A stretch of 64,000 nucleotides of DNA from Pseudomonas prosekii (GCF_900105155.1 NZ_LT629762.1:5775501-5839500); one strand, 5' to 3'; positions 53,463 to 63,269 are shown, counted from the first letter of the stretch. The notes: generated by a model from the letters alone, not told the origin. Program-made: numbers and translations.

Positions 53463-54407
53463 TTAGCGCAATTCCAACTGATGCCGATACGGCAAATCCG
53501 GCCCAGTCTTGCCGCACGTCAGCGCCGCCGCTTGCACGGCAAACTTGAGCATGGCGTCGATCTGCTCACGGCTCAGGCGCTGCACGCCGTCCACCGAGTC
53601 CAGTTGCTGTTCGGTCAGCCAGGTAATCAGCGCAGCCTGGAAGGTATCGCCAGCGCCGACGGTATCGGCAATCGTCACTGAACACGCCGGCACTGACCAC
53701 GAGCCATGCGCCCGACTGAACACGCTCGCGCCTTCGCCGCCACGGGTCAGGAACACCAATTGGCAGCGGTGGGTCAGCCAACTTTCGATCACCCGCTGCG
53801 GATCCTGCTCGGGGTACAGCAGGCTCAAATCTTCGTCGCTGACCTTGATCAGGTCGGCCAACTCAACCAGCTCGGCAATCCGCGAGCGCCACAGGTCGAT
53901 GTTTGGCTCGGGGTTCAAGCGCACGTTCGGGTCGAGGCTGATCAGGCGTTTGCCGCTTTCGCGGCCGACCAGTGCGAGCAGAGTATCGGCAATCGGCTGG
54001 ACCACCAGCGAGAATGATCCGATGTGCAAACCGCGCACCTGCGGCCCGAGTTCCGGCAGGTGTTCGAGGCGCAATTGCCGATCTGCGCAGCCTTCACCGC
54101 GAAAGCTGTAGTGCGGCGAGCCGTTGGCGCCAACCGCGACCATCGCCAGGGTAGTCGGCGCGGCGAAGTCCACCAGGTAATCCGCGCGCACGCCTTCTTC
54201 CTGCAACACCTGTTGCAAACGGCGGCCGAGGTAGTCGGTGGACAGCCCGGCAAACAGCGCAGAGTCCACGCCCAAGCGGCGCAAACCCACCGCAACGTTG
54301 AACGGCGAACCGCCGGCAATCGCCTTGAAATTCACTTCTGAAGCCAGACCGCTGGCATCGTCTTCGCTGAAGAAATCGAACAGCGCTTCGCCACACACCA
54401 GATACAT
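53463..54407 (-). CDS. mtlZ: Fructokinase, PfkB family (mannitol pathway)
   Basis: The 314-residue PfkB-type sugar kinase starts at 54407 (MYLVCGEALFDFFSED). It contains the PfkB N-terminal signature region AIAGGSPFNVAVGLRRLGVD and the C-terminal active-site motif ADTVGAGDTFQAALITWL with the catalytic Asp in GAGD. Last gene of the mtl cluster; phosphorylates the fructose made by mannitol dehydrogenase. The ORF could be extended to 54488, but that would overlap mtlY. Confidence 0.92.
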   Translation of the reverse strand: MYLVCGEALFDFFSEDDASGLASEVNFKAIAGGSPFNVAVGLRRLGVDSALFAGLSTDYLGRRLQQVLQEEGVRADYLVDFAAPTTLAMVAVGANGSPHYSFRGEGCADRQLRLEHLPELGPQVRGLHIGSFSLVVQPIADTLLALVGRESGKRLISLDPNVRLNPEPNIDLWRSRIAELVELADLIKVSDEDLSLLYPEQDPQRVIESWLTHRCQLVFLTRGGEGASVFSRAHGSWSVPACSVTIADTVGAGDTFQAALITWLTEQQLDSVDGVQRLSREQIDAMLKFAVQAAALTCGKTGPDLPYRHQLELR

Positions 54408-54420
54408 AATTGTTCGCTCT

Positions 54421-55917
54421 TTAAAGGGTTGCGACATGCTGTTGATAGCGTTCGTAGGCCTGCTGCGCCGCCGCAACGTTGGCGGCAATCGGCAGGGTTT
54501 CGCTGGCCGGGTCGAGTTTCACGCAGCGTTCGCACAGTTCGGCCAGCCTGCTTGCGTCGCCGTTTGCCGAAGCGTGGCACCACGCCGCTTGAATCGACGC
54601 GCCGAGGGCCGCCGCTTCGCTTTGTTCGGTGCAGATCACCGGGGTGTTCATGATGTCGGCGACGATCTGCCGCCACACCGGGCTCTTGGAGCCGCCGCCG
54701 ATCAAACAAATGCTGCGGCTTTGTAAGCCATTTTGGCGTAGCAGGTCCAGCCCGTAACGCAATCCGAAAGTCGTGCCTTCGACCGCCGCGCGACACAAAT
54801 TGGCTTCGGTCAGGTTGGTCATGGTCAGCCCCAGCAGGCTGCCGGTGGCGTGGGGCAGGGCGGGCACGCGTTCGCCATTGAGGAACGGCAACATGCACAC
54901 GCCGTCCGCGCCAATCGGCGCCTGTTCAACTCGTTCGTTGAAGCGCTCGATGTCCAATTCGAACAACTCGCGAATCACCCCAGTGGCATTGGTCAGGTTC
55001 ATCGTGCAGATCAACGGCAACCAGCCGCCGCTGGAGGAACAGAACGTCGCGACCGAGGCGTCCGGGCTGACTGTTGGCTGTTCGGAATAGGCATAAACGG
55101 TGCCGGAGGAGCCGAGGCTCATGGTGATCGCGCCGGGCTGAATATTGCCGGTGCCGATTGCGCCCATCATGTTGTCGCCGCCGCCGCTGGCGACCAGTGC
55201 GTGCGGGTTGATCCCGAGTTGTGCGGCGATACCCGGCAGGATCGCGCCGACCGGCTGGTGGGCGTCGATCAACTCCGGCAGCGCCGCCTCCAGGCGACCG
55301 CTGGGGTCGATCTCGCGCAATATCTGCAAGTCCCATTGGCGCGTGCGCACGTTGAAATAACCGGTGCCCGAGGCGTCGCCGTATTCGCTGCAACTGCGGC
55401 CAGTCAGCCAATAGTTGAGGTAATCGTGCGGCAGCAGAATCTGCGCGATACGGGCGAAAATGTCCGGGTGTTGTTCTTTGGTCCAGAGCAGTTTCGACAC
55501 CGTGTAACCGGGCGCGATGACCACGCCGAGGCGTTCGAGCGAACCTGATTCACCGCCGAGATTGGCCAGCAGCCGATCGTTTTCCGGCGTTGACTCGGTG
55601 TCACACCAGAGCTTGGCCGGGCGCAAGACCTGGCCTTCGCCGTCGAGCAGGACCAGGCCGTGTTGCTGCCCGGAAACGCCGACGCCGAGGATCTTCTGGC
55701 CATCGACATTGGCCGCGAGCAGGGCGCGGCGGGTGGCGAGGGCGAAGGCTTCCAGCCATTGGCTGGTGTCTTGCTCGCGCCGACCGTTGGCGCCGCTGAT
55801 CAGCGTGTGCGCTGCCGCGCCGAGGCCCAGCACCTGACCGTTGACGGCGTCGAGGATGATCGCTTTGGTGCCTTGAGTGCCGCAGTCGATGCCGAGGAAT
55901 AGTTGTTGGTTTGCCAT
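54421..55917 (-). CDS. mtlY: Xylulokinase (D-arabitol/mannitol cluster)
   Basis: The 498-residue FGGY-family kinase starts at 55917 (MANQQLFLGIDCGTQGTKA). It has the phosphate-binding loop GIDCGTQGTKAIILD, the substrate Asp region SGQQHGLVLLDGEGQVL, and the C-terminal FGGY signature GLRYGLDLL...LIGGGSKSPVWRQI. It phosphorylates D-xylulose, produced when the cluster's polyol dehydrogenase oxidises D-arabitol. It lies 13 bp upstream of mtlZ. Confidence 0.93.
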   Translation of the reverse strand: MANQQLFLGIDCGTQGTKAIILDAVNGQVLGLGAAAHTLISGANGRREQDTSQWLEAFALATRRALLAANVDGQKILGVGVSGQQHGLVLLDGEGQVLRPAKLWCDTESTPENDRLLANLGGESGSLERLGVVIAPGYTVSKLLWTKEQHPDIFARIAQILLPHDYLNYWLTGRSCSEYGDASGTGYFNVRTRQWDLQILREIDPSGRLEAALPELIDAHQPVGAILPGIAAQLGINPHALVASGGGDNMMGAIGTGNIQPGAITMSLGSSGTVYAYSEQPTVSPDASVATFCSSSGGWLPLICTMNLTNATGVIRELFELDIERFNERVEQAPIGADGVCMLPFLNGERVPALPHATGSLLGLTMTNLTEANLCRAAVEGTTFGLRYGLDLLRQNGLQSRSICLIGGGSKSPVWRQIVADIMNTPVICTEQSEAAALGASIQAAWCHASANGDASRLAELCERCVKLDPASETLPIAANVAAAQQAYERYQQHVATL

Positions 55918-55934
55918 GTCATGACCCTGCCGAA

Positions 55935-56045
55935 GATCGTTCCCACATTCTGCGTGGGAATGCGTCAATGGACGCTCTGCGTTCGCTTCTGGATGGGACG
56001 CGGAGCGTCCCGGGCTGCATTCCCACGCAGAGCGTGGGAACGATC
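55935..56045. repeat. GATCGTTCCCAC-type repeat between mtlD and mtlY
   Basis: Outer arms GATCGTTCCCAC (55935-55946) and GTGGGAACGATC (56034-56045) enclose further nested inverted pieces (GACGCTCTGCGTTC, GACGCGGAGCGTCC). The element ends inside the mtlD stop codon. It is a second repeat family, distinct from the GTAGGAGC REPs. Confidence 0.85.
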
Positions 56046-57519
56046 ATTCGGCCAGCACTCGTTCCAACGTCTGCGTCACACCGACCTCGCGCAAGCTGTT
56101 ACAACACCATTCAAACGCCGCGACAAACTCCGGTGAATTGGCGATCGCCGTGCCGAAAATCTCTTCGACCGCCAGCAAGCGCTGGGTGATCAACGCATCA
56201 TCAGCGACCAGTGCCTGACAAAACGTCGCCCGTGGATCAGGAATCGAATAGGTCACGCCGTTCTCATCGACACCTTTCAAATACAGCGCCCAAGCCGCAA
56301 CCACCAACGCCGCACGCTTGGTTTCCTGGCCATCGGCGATCAAACGATTGACCGTCGGCACGGTGAATTTCGGAAACTTCGACGAGCCGTCCGAACACAC
56401 GCGCTCCAGTTGATCGGCAATCGCCTGATTGGAAAACCGCGCCACCAGAGTGTTTTTGTACTCGGTCAGGTCAATGCCCGGCACCGGCGCCAGTTGCGGC
56501 GTGACGTCGAGATCCATGTAAGCGCGCATGTAGCGCACGAACAGCGGGTCGTTCATGGTTTCGTGGACGAAGCGGTAACCCTTGAGAAAACCCAGATACG
56601 TCAGGGCCAAATGACTGCCGTTGAGCAGTTTGATTTTCATCTCTTCATAAGGCGTGACGTCGTCGGTGAACTGCACGCCGACCTTCTCCCACGCCGGGCG
56701 GCCGTTGACGAATTTGTCTTCGAGCACCCATTGCACAAACGGCTCGCACACCACCGGCCAAGCGTCGTCGATCGCGTGTTTGTCGTGCAATTGCAGCTTG
56801 TGTTCGGTGCTGGTCATCGGCGTGATGCGGTCGACCATCGCGTTGGGGAAACTGACGTTTTGCTCGATCCAGTCACGCAGATCGCCATCGCGCAGGGCGG
56901 CGAACGCCAGCAGTGCCTTGCGGGTGACGGCGCCGTTGTGCGGCAGGTTATCGCACGACATCAAGGTGAACGCGGGCGTGCCGGCGGCGCGGCGTTTGGC
57001 CAGCGCGGCGCAGAGGAAACCGAACACGGTTTTCGGCGCGTCCGGGTGCGCCAGATCGTGCTGGATTTGCGGCAAGTGCGCCATGAAGTCGCCGTTGCTG
57101 TCATCGATGCAATAGCCGCCCTCGGTAATGGTCAGCGAGACGATGCGAATCTGCGGATCGGCGAGTTTGTCGATCAAGGCTTCGGCGCCGTCCTCGGCGA
57201 GCAACATGTCGCGAATGGCGCCGATCACCCGTACTTCGGTGTCATCGCTGTCGCCGAGCTCGAACAGGGTGAACAGGTAATCCTGCTCTTTAAGATCGTC
57301 GCGAGCGCGGCGGTCTTCGGCGCGCAGGCCGACGCCGCAAATCGCCCAGTCGAGGCCTTCGCCGGTGTTCATCAGTGCATCGGTGTAATACGCCTGATGC
57401 GCGCGGTGGAAACCGCCGACGCCGATGTGCGCAATGCCTTGGCGCGTGTCGCCCAGCGCGTAGGCGGGCAGCGCCACTTCGGCAGCGAGGCGGTTGAGAT
57501 TGTGTTTATTGAGTTTCAT
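56044..57519 (-). CDS. mtlD: Mannitol 2-dehydrogenase (polyol dehydrogenase, long-chain)
   Basis: The 491-residue protein starts at 57519 (MKLNKHNLNRLAAEVALP). It belongs to the long-chain mannitol dehydrogenase family: Rossmann segment GIAHIGVGGFHRAHQAYYTD, the family signature VSFPNAMVDRITPMT, and the catalytic Lys in KIKLLNGSHLALTYLGFLKG. It oxidises D-mannitol to fructose, and the P. fluorescens enzyme also accepts arabitol and sorbitol, using NAD. It follows mtlK after 15 bp. Confidence 0.95.
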   Translation of the reverse strand: MKLNKHNLNRLAAEVALPAYALGDTRQGIAHIGVGGFHRAHQAYYTDALMNTGEGLDWAICGVGLRAEDRRARDDLKEQDYLFTLFELGDSDDTEVRVIGAIRDMLLAEDGAEALIDKLADPQIRIVSLTITEGGYCIDDSNGDFMAHLPQIQHDLAHPDAPKTVFGFLCAALAKRRAAGTPAFTLMSCDNLPHNGAVTRKALLAFAALRDGDLRDWIEQNVSFPNAMVDRITPMTSTEHKLQLHDKHAIDDAWPVVCEPFVQWVLEDKFVNGRPAWEKVGVQFTDDVTPYEEMKIKLLNGSHLALTYLGFLKGYRFVHETMNDPLFVRYMRAYMDLDVTPQLAPVPGIDLTEYKNTLVARFSNQAIADQLERVCSDGSSKFPKFTVPTVNRLIADGQETKRAALVVAAWALYLKGVDENGVTYSIPDPRATFCQALVADDALITQRLLAVEEIFGTAIANSPEFVAAFEWCCNSLREVGVTQTLERVLAE

Positions 57520-57534
57520 CACGGGCTCTCTAAA

Positions 57535-58638
57535 TCAGGCTGCTGCGCGCAGCGGGCGGGTCAGCGCCACGCCGTCGGCATCGAATAAATGGCAGTGTTC
57601 GGCGTCCAGGTGCAGGCTCAGGGTTTCGCCGTAGCGGCTGGCGAGGTCGCCGCGCACGCGCATGGTCAACGCTTCGCCGCACGAGGTGACGACGTGGCAG
57701 AAAGTGTCGCTGCCCAGTCGTTCGCTGACGTCGGCCGTGACTTGCAGGGTGCAGTCGCCGGTTTGCGCAAGGTTCAAGTGTTCCGGGCGAATCCCCAGCG
57801 TTACCGCGCCGCCGACGCTCAGGCTGGCGCCGCTCAATGGCAGAGTGATGCGGGTGCCGGCGTCGAGCAGCACTTCGACGTTCTGGCTTTCGACGCGGAT
57901 GACTTTGCCCTTGAGGAAGCCCATTTTCGGCGTGCCAAGGAAACCGGCGACAAACAGGTTGGCCGGTTGGTGATAGAGGTCCAGCGGCGAGCCGACTTGC
58001 TCGACTTTGCCGCCATTGAGCACCACCACTTTGTCGGCCATGGTCATGGCTTCGACCTGATCGTGGGTCACGTAAATCATCGTCGCTTGCAGTTCTTTAT
58101 GCAGGCGCAGCAGTTCCAGACGCATTTGCACGCGCAGGGCGGCGTCGAGGTTGGACAGTGGTTCGTCGAACAGGAAGATTTTCGGGTTGCGCACAATCGC
58201 CCGGCCAATCGCCACGCGCTGGCGCTGGCCGCCCGACAGTTGTTTCGGTTTGCGCTCCAGCATCGGCCCGAGTTCGAGGATGCGCGCCGCTTCACCGACT
58301 TTCTTCTCGACTTCGGCTTTCGGTACGCCGGCCAGATCGAGGGCGAACGACATGTTCTTTTTCACGGTCATGTGCGGATACAGGGCGTAGGTCTGGAACA
58401 CCATCGCCAGGTCGCGCTTGGCCGGGCTGACCTCGGTGATGTCGCGGCCATCGAGTTCGATAGTGCCGCCGCTGACTTCTTCGAGGCCGGCGATCAGGCG
58501 CAGCAGTGTGGATTTGCCACAGCCCGACGGACCGACGAACACCACGAATTCCTTATCGTTCACTTCGAGGTCGATGCCCTTGATGATGGAAAAACCTTCG
58601 AAGCCTTTTTGCAGATTCTTGATTTTCAGGTTGGCCAT
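57535..58638 (-). CDS. mtlK: Polyol ABC importer ATPase
   Basis: The 367-residue ATPase of the MalK/UgpC group has Walker [18 protein letters not shown]-loop [16 protein letters not shown], signature [14 protein letters not shown], Walker [16 protein letters not shown] and a C-terminal TOBE regulatory region (from about residue 240). It energises the MtlEFG importer for mannitol, glucitol and arabitol. A REP inverted repeat separates it from mtlG. Confidence 0.95.
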   Translation of the reverse strand: MANLKIKNLQKGFEGFSIIKGIDLEVNDKEFVVFVGPSGCGKSTLLRLIAGLEEVSGGTIELDGRDITEVSPAKRDLAMVFQTYALYPHMTVKKNMSFALDLAGVPKAEVEKKVGEAARILELGPMLERKPKQLSGGQRQRVAIGRAIVRNPKIFLFDEPLSNLDAALRVQMRLELLRLHKELQATMIYVTHDQVEAMTMADKVVVLNGGKVEQVGSPLDLYHQPANLFVAGFLGTPKMGFLKGKVIRVESQNVEVLLDAGTRITLPLSGASLSVGGAVTLGIRPEHLNLAQTGDCTLQVTADVSERLGSDTFCHVVTSCGEALTMRVRGDLASRYGETLSLHLDAEHCHLFDADGVALTRPLRAAA

Positions 58639-58689
58639 GGTGATGGGCCTCCACTTGTTGTTATTTGGTTGAGCCGCTCGGGCTTTTTT

Positions 58690-58755
58690 GTAGGAGCCAG
58701 GCTTGCCGGCGAAGGCGATTTGACGGACGCCTTCGCCGGCAAGCCTGGCTCCTAC
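58690..58755. repeat. REP inverted repeat with perfect 27-bp arms between mtlG and mtlK
   Basis: The arm beginning GTAGGAGCCAGGCTTGCCGG (58690-58716) and its exact complement (58729-58755) are separated by 12 nt. It starts 13 bp beyond the mtlG stop and precedes mtlK. Confidence 0.92.
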
Positions 58756-58768
58756 AGAGACGATCCAT

Positions 58769-59599
58769 TTATTTCACGGCACCAAACGACAGGCCCCGGA
58801 CCAGTTGTTTCTGGCTGATCCAGCCGAAGATCAGAATCGGCGCGCAGGCCAGGGTCGAGACCGCTGACAACTTGGCCCAGAACAGGCCTTCGGGGCTTGA
58901 ATACGAGGCGATCAATGCGGTCAGCGGCGCGGCTTTCGACGAGGTCAGGTTGAGTGACCAGAACGCCTCGTTCCAGCACAGGATCAGCGACAGCAGCACC
59001 GTGGAAGCCAGGCCACCCTTGGCGATTGGCAGCAATACCCGAACCATTTCCTGCCACAACGTAGCGCCGTCGAGGCGCGCGGCTTCGAGAATGTCTTTGG
59101 GGATGTCTTTGAAGTAGGTGTAAATCATCCAGACCACAATCGGCAGGTTGATCAGCGTGTAGATCACGATCAGCGCAATCCGCGTATCGAGCAGGCCGAA
59201 GCTTTTGGCCAGCAGGTAGATCGGCATCAGCACGCCCACCGGCGGCAGCATTTTGGTGGAGAGCATCCACAGCAGCGTGCCTTTGGTGCGTTTGGTTTCG
59301 TAGAACGCCATCGAGTAGGCCGCCGGCACCGCGATCAGCAGGCAAAGCGCCGTGGCGCTGAAGGAAATCACCACCGAGTTCCAGGCGAAACTGAAGTAGT
59401 CGCTGCGCTCGTTGATGTGCAGGTAGTTTTCCAGCGTCGGCGTGAAGATGAACTGCGGCGGCGTGGCGAAGGCGTCGATTTCGGTTTTGAAACTGGTCAG
59501 CACCATCCAGAAGATCGGGAAGAAGATCAGGATCGCGATGGCCCAGGCCAGGGTGCCGAGCAGCAGGCTTTGCAGGCGGCGGGATTGTTGAAGAGTCAT
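58769..59599 (-). CDS. mtlG: Polyol ABC importer permease 2
   Basis: The 276-residue membrane protein of the MalG type has six predicted helices. The ATPase-contacting EAA loop is near residue 180 ([20 protein letters not shown]), followed by [20 protein letters not shown]. It pairs with MtlF as the transmembrane pore; the two genes are 10 bp apart. Confidence 0.94.
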   Translation of the reverse strand: MTLQQSRRLQSLLLGTLAWAIAILIFFPIFWMVLTSFKTEIDAFATPPQFIFTPTLENYLHINERSDYFSFAWNSVVISFSATALCLLIAVPAAYSMAFYETKRTKGTLLWMLSTKMLPPVGVLMPIYLLAKSFGLLDTRIALIVIYTLINLPIVVWMIYTYFKDIPKDILEAARLDGATLWQEMVRVLLPIAKGGLASTVLLSLILCWNEAFWSLNLTSSKAAPLTALIASYSSPEGLFWAKLSAVSTLACAPILIFGWISQKQLVRGLSFGAVK

Positions 59600-59609
59600 G
59601 GCGCGGGCC

Positions 59610-60536
59610 TCAGGCTTTGTCTGTCAGTTTTTTGCCGATCATCCTGACCAGCACGATGGCCGCGACGTTGGCAATCACCACCGCGATCAAGCCGCCAGCG
59701 GACGCCATGCCGACATCGAACTGCACCAGCGCCTGGTTGTAGATCAGGTAGGCGAGGTTGGTCGAGGCATAGCCGGGGCCACCATTGGTGGTGGTGAAGA
59801 TTTCGGCAAACACCGAGAGCAGGAAGATCGTTTCGATCATCACCACCACCGCAATCGGCCGCGCCAGGTGCGGCAGGGTCAGGTGCCAGAAGATCGCGAC
59901 CGGGCCGGCACCGTCGAGGCGCGCGGCTTCTTTCTGTTCCTGGTCGAGAGACTGCATGGCGGTCATCAGGATCAGGATCGCGAAGGGCAGCCATTGCCAG
60001 GACACAATGATGATGATCGACAGCAGCGGGTAATGCGCCAGCCAGTCCACCGGTTGCGCGCCGAAGAGTTTCCAGACGTAGGCGAGAATCCCCGAGACCG
60101 GATGAAAAATCAGGTTCTTCCAGATCAGCGCGCCGACGGTGGGCATGATGAAGAACGGCGAAATCAGCATGACCCGGACGATGCCGCGCCCGAGAAACTC
60201 GCTGGCCTCCAGCAACGCACTGATCAACACGCCAAACACCACGCTGATCAGCAACACGCTGCCGACCAGCAGCAAGGTATTGCTGGCGCCGGGCAGGAAA
60301 CCCGAATCGGTGAGGAAGTAGGTGAAGTTTTCCAGCCCGACGAACTCGTTTTCACCGGGGTAGAGCAGGTTGTAGCGGATCATCGAGAAGTACACGGTCA
60401 TGCCCAGTGGCACGATCATCCACAGCAGCAACAGGGCCACTGAAGGACTGACCAGAAACCAGCCGGGATTGGCCAGCCGGCTTTTACGCACCGGTTGGGG
60501 AATGTCCATTTGAGCTTTGGCAGTTGAGATATTCAT
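59610..60536 (-). CDS. mtlF: Polyol ABC importer permease 1
   Basis: The 308-residue MalF-type permease has a cytosolic N-terminus, about six membrane helices (first VSPSVALLLLWMIVPLGMTV) and the EAA loop [21 protein letters not shown] chose the ATG at 60536 (MNISTAKAQMDIPQ). No clear ribosome site is seen, which, together with the upstream REP, suggests lower translation than mtlE. The reading from 60617 crosses the REP and is unlikely. Confidence 0.92.
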   Translation of the reverse strand: MNISTAKAQMDIPQPVRKSRLANPGWFLVSPSVALLLLWMIVPLGMTVYFSMIRYNLLYPGENEFVGLENFTYFLTDSGFLPGASNTLLLVGSVLLISVVFGVLISALLEASEFLGRGIVRVMLISPFFIMPTVGALIWKNLIFHPVSGILAYVWKLFGAQPVDWLAHYPLLSIIIIVSWQWLPFAILILMTAMQSLDQEQKEAARLDGAGPVAIFWHLTLPHLARPIAVVVMIETIFLLSVFAEIFTTTNGGPGYASTNLAYLIYNQALVQFDVGMASAGGLIAVVIANVAAIVLVRMIGKKLTDKA

Positions 60537-60574
60537 GGCAAAAGAACCGATTGGGAACAGGCAGATGAGATCAA

Positions 60575-60649
60575 CTGTAGGAGCGAGGCTTGCCCGCGAA
60601 AGCGGTATGTCAGACAAGCCGCCTTCGCGGGCAAGCCTCGCTCCTACAG
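60575..60649. repeat. REP inverted repeat with perfect 26-bp arms between mtlE and mtlF
   Basis: The arm beginning CTGTAGGAGCGAGGCTTGCC (60575-60600) and its exact complement (60624-60649) enclose 23 nt. It sits 14 bp past the mtlE stop, the same position as the REP between malE and malF in E. coli, where it protects the upstream message. Confidence 0.93.
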
Positions 60650-60663
60650 GGGGGGGGCACGGG

Positions 60664-61974
60664 TTACTTGGGGTAACCGGCGCGCTTCATCTCACGTTCG
60701 GTAGTTTGCTGGGCCGCGGTCAGGGCCTGATCGACCGTGGTCTGGCCGATCAACGCTGCCGAGAACAACTTGCCGACCTGCGTGCCGACGGCTTGGAACT
60801 CAGGAATGGTCACCAATTGAATGCCGATGTATGGCACAGGTTTCGCGCTCGGTTTGCTCGGATCGGCCACTTTCAGCGATTCCAGCGTGACTTTGGCAAA
60901 CGGTGCGGCGCTCATGTAAGCCTCGCTGTAGGTCGAGGCGCGCGTGCCTGGCGGCACGTTGGCAATCCCGTCTTTCTCGGCAACCAGCGCGCCGTATTCC
61001 TTGGAAGTGGCCCAGGCGCTGAAGGTCTTCGCGGCGTCCTTGGCTTTGGAACTGGTCGGGATCGCCAGTGCCCAGGAATACAACCAGGCTGAGCCTTTGT
61101 CGGTGGTTTCATGCGGCGCATAGGTGAAGCCGACGTGCTCGCTGACCTTGCTTTGGCTCTTGTCGGTGACAAACGAGCCGGCGACGCTGGCGTCGACCCA
61201 GATCGCGCATTTGCCGCTGTTGAACAGCGCGAGGTTTTCGTTGAAGCCGTTGCTGGATGCGCCTGGAGGGCCGGAATCCTTCATGGTTTTGACGTAGAAG
61301 TTCAGCGCGTTTTTCCATTCCGGACCGGTGAATTCCGGTTTCCATTGCTCATCGAACCAGCGCGCGCCGTAGGCGTTGGCGACGGTGGTGATCAACGCCA
61401 TGTTTTCGCCCCAACCGGCCTTGCCGCGCAGGCAGATGCCGTACTGTTCTTCGTCCTTGTTCGTGAGTTTGCTGGCAAACTCGCTGATTTGCGTCCAGGT
61501 CGGATGCTCCGGCATGGTCAGCCCGGCGTCCTTGAACAGGTCGGTGCGGTAATAGGTGATCGAGCTTTCGGCGTAGAACGGCAAGGCGTACAGCGAGCCC
61601 TTGACCGACAGACCTTCACGCACCGACGGGAATACATCGTCGAGCGCGTAATCGGCCGGCAAATCCTTCATTGGTTCCAGCCAACCCTTGGCGCCCCAGA
61701 GTGCAGCTTCGTACATGCCAATCGTCAACACGTCGAACTGGCCGCCCTGTGTGGCGATGTCGGTGGTCAGGCGCTGGCGCAGGACGTTTTCTTCGAGCAC
61801 CACCCAATTCAGTTTGATATCCGGATGTGCTGCCTCGAAGGTTTTCGAGAGCTTTTGCATGCGGATCATGTCGCTGTTGTTGACGGTGGCGATGGTCAGG
61901 GTCTGAGCGCCGAGGCTGACGCTGCTGAGGGTCATGCAGGTGAGGGCAAGCAGAGCTTTTACAGAAGGTTGCAT
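60664..61974 (-). CDS. mtlE: Polyol ABC importer periplasmic binding protein
   Basis: The 436-residue exported solute-binding protein starts at 61974, with AAAGGAGTGCACG as ribosome site and a signal peptide ending near SVSLGAQT. The mature part has the family-1 binding-protein pattern (TIATVNNSDMIRMQKLSKTF, WLEPMKDLPADYALDDVFPS, WLYSWALAIPTSSKAKDAAK). It delivers mannitol, glucitol or arabitol to MtlFG-K. It is the first structural gene of the operon, behind a sigma70-type promoter candidate. Confidence 0.95.
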   Translation of the reverse strand: MQPSVKALLALTCMTLSSVSLGAQTLTIATVNNSDMIRMQKLSKTFEAAHPDIKLNWVVLEENVLRQRLTTDIATQGGQFDVLTIGMYEAALWGAKGWLEPMKDLPADYALDDVFPSVREGLSVKGSLYALPFYAESSITYYRTDLFKDAGLTMPEHPTWTQISEFASKLTNKDEEQYGICLRGKAGWGENMALITTVANAYGARWFDEQWKPEFTGPEWKNALNFYVKTMKDSGPPGASSNGFNENLALFNSGKCAIWVDASVAGSFVTDKSQSKVSEHVGFTYAPHETTDKGSAWLYSWALAIPTSSKAKDAAKTFSAWATSKEYGALVAEKDGIANVPPGTRASTYSEAYMSAAPFAKVTLESLKVADPSKPSAKPVPYIGIQLVTIPEFQAVGTQVGKLFSAALIGQTTVDQALTAAQQTTEREMKRAGYPK

Positions 61975-62057
61975 CGTGCACTCCTTTTCTGTACCCGGCG
62001 GGGCCAGAAGGACGGTTATTGTTTTTGTGTCTTCCGAGGCAGGAAGAATGTGCACTG

Positions 62058-62124
62058 ATTACAGCCTTCAATTGAGGATGTGACAAATCATCCATAGCAC
62101 TGCAATCGATACTTTTTTGCACTG
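62058..62124 (-). promoter_or_regulatory. Candidate mtlE promoter with a direct-repeat MtlR operator
   Basis: On the minus strand TTGTCA (62081-62086) and TGTAAT (62058-62063) are separated by exactly 17 bp. Upstream of the -35, CAGTGC occurs twice (62097-62102 and 62119-62124) with a 22-bp period in the same orientation, as expected for an AraC-type dimer. The proposed -10 is about 84 bp from the mtlE start. Confidence 0.6.
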
Positions 62125-62200
62125 GTGTTTGGGTGGGCGAGCGCAGAGAACGGATATCGGGCGACAGTCCGGCATGAATTCCGTATTGGTTTTTTCACTC

Positions 62201-62266
62201 GTGGGAGCATGGCTTGCCCGCGATGACGCTCTCGGGAACGCCATCGCGGGCATGCCATGCGCCCAC
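62201..62266. repeat. REP inverted repeat between mtlR and mtlE
   Basis: GTGGGAGCATGGCTTGCCCG (62201-62220) pairs imperfectly with CGGGCATGCCATGCGCCCAC (62247-62266). It belongs to the same subtype as the copy at 23633-23697 and starts right after the mtlR stop. Confidence 0.88.
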
Positions 62267-62267
62267 G

Positions 62268-63173
62268 CTAACCGAGGTTTTGTTCGGTCAGGCGCTGCAC
62301 CGCCAACCGCCGGTAATGCGACGGTGTCATGCCTTTGAGCTGCTGAAACCGCCGATTGAAATTGGAGATATTGTTGAACCCGGACTCGAAACACACGTCC
62401 GTCACCGGTTTATCGCCATCGGCGAGCAGCTCGCAGGACTTGCTGATGCGCAACCGATTGACGAATTCGATAAAACAGCGGCCAGTAGCTTGTTTGAACA
62501 CGCGGCTGAAATAGGTCGGTTTCATGCCCAAATGTTCCGCCACTTCTTCCAGCGGCAACTCCCGGGCGTAGTGGGCAAAAATGTAATCCACCGCGCGGTT
62601 GGTGCGGTCGACGCTGTGCTCGTCGGCCAACTGCGGCGTGGTGGCGCCGGACAACAATTGGTAGTCATCCGAGGCCGCAAGCAACTCCAGCAGAATGAAA
62701 AAGTGCCCGAGGCGCGTGACGCCTTGGGTATCAGCGATGCGTTGCATCAGCGTCATTGCCTGGCGAATCGTACGTTTGCAGCGAAACTCGATGCCGTACT
62801 GCGCACGCTCAAGCAGCGGTGCCAGGGTCTTTAGTTCGGCGAACACCAAATGGCCGCTGTCGAACAGCTCATCAGTAAAGTTGACCAGCATGTCGCGCTT
62901 GGGCACCACTTCGTCTTCGGCGACCTGGCTGATCCAGTTGTGCGGCAGGTTTGGGCCCGTGAGGAACAGCGATTCCGGATAAAAATTGCCGATGTAGTCG
63001 CCAATGAACACCTTGCCGGAACTCGCGACGATCAGGTGCAGTTCGTATTCCTTGTGAAAATGCCAGCGCACCAGCGGGCACGGAAAGCCATGCTGGCGAT
63101 AGATGATGGACAACCCGTTGTGGTCGTCCATCAACTCATAGGAGGGGTCAGTGATGCGGGTAGCTCGGCTCAT
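62268..63173 (-). CDS. mtlR: AraC-family activator of polyol catabolism
   Basis: The 301-residue regulator has an N-terminal cupin-like sensor (FPCPLVRWHFHKEYELHLIV, FIGDYIGNFYPESLFLTGPN) and two C-terminal helix-turn-helix motifs (LPLEEVAEHLGMKPTYFSRV and VCFESGFNNISNFNRRFQQL). In P. fluorescens MtlR activates the mtlEFGKDYZ operon in response to mannitol, sorbitol and arabitol. It lies upstream of mtlE on the same strand with 293 bp between. Confidence 0.93.
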   Translation of the reverse strand: MSRATRITDPSYELMDDHNGLSIIYRQHGFPCPLVRWHFHKEYELHLIVASSGKVFIGDYIGNFYPESLFLTGPNLPHNWISQVAEDEVVPKRDMLVNFTDELFDSGHLVFAELKTLAPLLERAQYGIEFRCKRTIRQAMTLMQRIADTQGVTRLGHFFILLELLAASDDYQLLSGATTPQLADEHSVDRTNRAVDYIFAHYARELPLEEVAEHLGMKPTYFSRVFKQATGRCFIEFVNRLRISKSCELLADGDKPVTDVCFESGFNNISNFNRRFQQLKGMTPSHYRRLAVQRLTEQNLG

Positions 63174-63269
63174 GGCAGGGCACTTTTATTGTTAACGCTG
63201 TTGTTAGTGCGATTGTTATTGCGCCCCGATGATGCCTCTTTCCGACCCGATTACGCCAGCGCCCGCCGC

